From CAZCBJ01 sp964496705 (lineage in GTDB: Bacteria > Chloroflexota > Anaerolineae > Anaerolineales > Anaerolineaceae): a stretch of 6,581 nt of DNA. The first letter of the stretch is position 1, and every line of letters starts with the position of its first letter. Made by a program: the position numbers and the translations under genes. A model generated the notes under the pieces. That model was not told the origin of the DNA, ran no database searches, and was given only the letters and a program-made list of their open reading frames with translations. Location: positions 1 through 6,581 of the forward strand of contig CAZCBJ010000221.1 in the NCBI GenBank assembly GCA_964496705.1. The letters run 5' to 3'. Positions 6,009 through 6,581 of the stretch are shown here, piece after piece.

Positions 6009-6581
6009 CTAATTGCATCCCGAGTTGGTGCATCTGCAAGATGAGTTGATAAAGGTGATCTCCCAGGAAAGGCTTTTCGCGTCGTCATTGAACATGATGA
6101 CGATCGTGGATGGCTGGGGGTTTCCGCTGCCCGGCAGCGACAGGTTGGCTCCCGGCAACCAATCGGCTGAGCCGATGGTCATCGGTGCGCTGGAGCCCGA
6201 AGATATGTAGATAGGGTCATATTTTAATTCTATGACTGTCAGTAGCGGGTTATTTCCGGCATCATGCCTTGTCCAACTCAAATTATTGATGCTTTTGAGG
6301 AAAAGCGGGACAGAGGAACGGTTGGTGATACTGATCAGGAAGATGCGGTACCCGCTAAAAGAGAACACTTGTGAGAGGTTGCCGCACACATTCATGGTTG
6401 GGGCGGGTGTTGGGCTTGCGGTGTTGACCGGCGTACCGGTCTGAGTCGGCGTGCCGGTTGGCGCACAGACGCCGCCCACGCAGGTGGGCGACGGTGTAAC
6501 CGTCCAGGTGTTGGTGACCGTGGGGGTGTTGGTGGGATACAGCGTTCCGGTGTTGGTGACGGTATGAGTCGGCGTGTTAGA
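6009..6581 (-). CDS. TPT-linker surface protein, C-terminal part (5' end outside window)
   Basis: The frame is open from the right window edge to a TAG stop at 6011-6009, giving 190 visible residues. There is no credible internal start; an internal GTG at 6479 sits inside the linker and has no ribosome site. Visible residues 1-62 are a low-complexity linker, about one third Thr, built of TNT, TPT and TVT units and interrupted by a CVGGVC pair (Cys34, Cys39). Residues about 63-190 form a beta-rich domain that starts with a Cys (66) and ends with CRCTNSGC (Cys182, 184, 189). Its layout resembles a small C-terminal domain that follows Thr/Pro linkers in many Chloroflexota exported proteins; this is recognition from memory. 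No catalytic motif is visible. It is probably exported and surface-displayed, with the Cys forming disulfides. It lies 13 nt before the next gene and is likely cotranscribed. The missing N-terminus could hold any functional domain, so the specific role is unknown. Confidence 0.8.
   Translation of the reverse strand, partial: SNTPTHTVTNTGTLYPTNTPTVTNTWTVTPSPTCVGGVCAPTGTPTQTGTPVNTASPTPAPTMNVCGNLSQVFSFSGYRIFLISITNRSSVPLFLKSINNLSWTRHDAGNNPLLTVIELKYDPIYISSGSSAPMTIGSADWLPGANLSLPGSGNPQPSTIVIMFNDDAKSLSWEITFINSSCRCTNSGCN
6396..6581 (-). repeat. Degenerate Thr/Pro-coding repeat (TPT linker)
   Basis: This stretch codes for the Thr/Pro linker of the partial gene and is made of imperfect short repeats. 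One exact example is the plus-strand 12-mer ggtgttggtgac, found at 6507-6518 and again at 6549-6560. The 42-bp period equals 14 residues, and both copies encode the same TVTNT core. The repeat continues to the window edge and may go further. Such linkers in exported proteins act as extended, often glycosylated stalks; glycosylation here is inference. The repetitive DNA is also prone to copy-number change and to assembly collapse. Confidence 0.75.

Noticed and set aside
5996..6088. Upstream extension of the 783-residue protein to an ATG at 6088
   Set aside because: It would overlap the end of the preceding gene and hide a clean signal peptide that begins at ATG 5995.
1..6581. CRISPR arrays, tRNA genes, insertion sequences, phage or defence genes
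   Set aside because: On reading both strands I saw no regularly spaced direct repeats apart from the Thr/Pro-coding repeat, no cloverleaf-like structures, and no transposase, nuclease or integrase motifs.

Overview
The window looks like a piece of a Chloroflexota genome, most likely Anaerolineae or a relative. This is inferred from protein style, not from a marker gene. The signs are a Thr/Pro 'TPT' linker joined to a small C-terminal beta-domain, TadE and Tad/TadG-like proteins carrying an 'EKGQ' prepilin-type motif, and a secreted M23 peptidase with a proline linker and a golvesin-type C-terminal domain. I saw no RNA genes, CRISPR array, insertion sequence or origin.

All five supported genes lie on the minus strand, so transcription runs from high to low coordinates. 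In transcription order they are: (1) 6581-6009, the C-terminal part of a TPT-linker surface protein entering from the right edge; (2) 5995-3644, a 783-residue secreted protein with a signal peptide, a nidogen-like beta-sandwich, a middle Ig-like segment and a probable beta-propeller; (3) 3630-3121, a TadE-like pseudopilin; (4) 3091-1760, a Tad/TadG-like pseudopilin whose C-terminal half looks like a beta-helix surface domain. The gaps are 13, 13 and 29 nt, and genes 3 and 4 have near-ideal Shine-Dalgarno sites, so genes 1-4 form a likely operon. A 10-bp hairpin at 1711-1741 lies just past gene 4 and is the likely operon terminator. (5) After a 201-nt gap, an M23 (LytM-type) metallopeptidase gene starts at 1558 and runs toward the left edge. 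It is missing from a simple closed-ORF list because its reading frame has no stop before the edge.

The shared theme is the cell surface. Genes 1 and 2 look like exported display or adhesion proteins. Genes 3 and 4 are the minor-pilin-like parts of a Tad (tight adherence) apparatus. Gene 5 can cut peptidoglycan cross-links, possibly to let envelope structures through or to remodel the wall. No Tad ATPase, membrane platform, secretin or prepilin peptidase gene is present, so any machinery must be encoded elsewhere. The points most worth checking are the beta-helix carried on a Tad-type anchor, the large secreted protein placed directly before tadE, a CxxCH motif in the TadE-like protein, and a possible frameshift at the very end of the peptidase gene.
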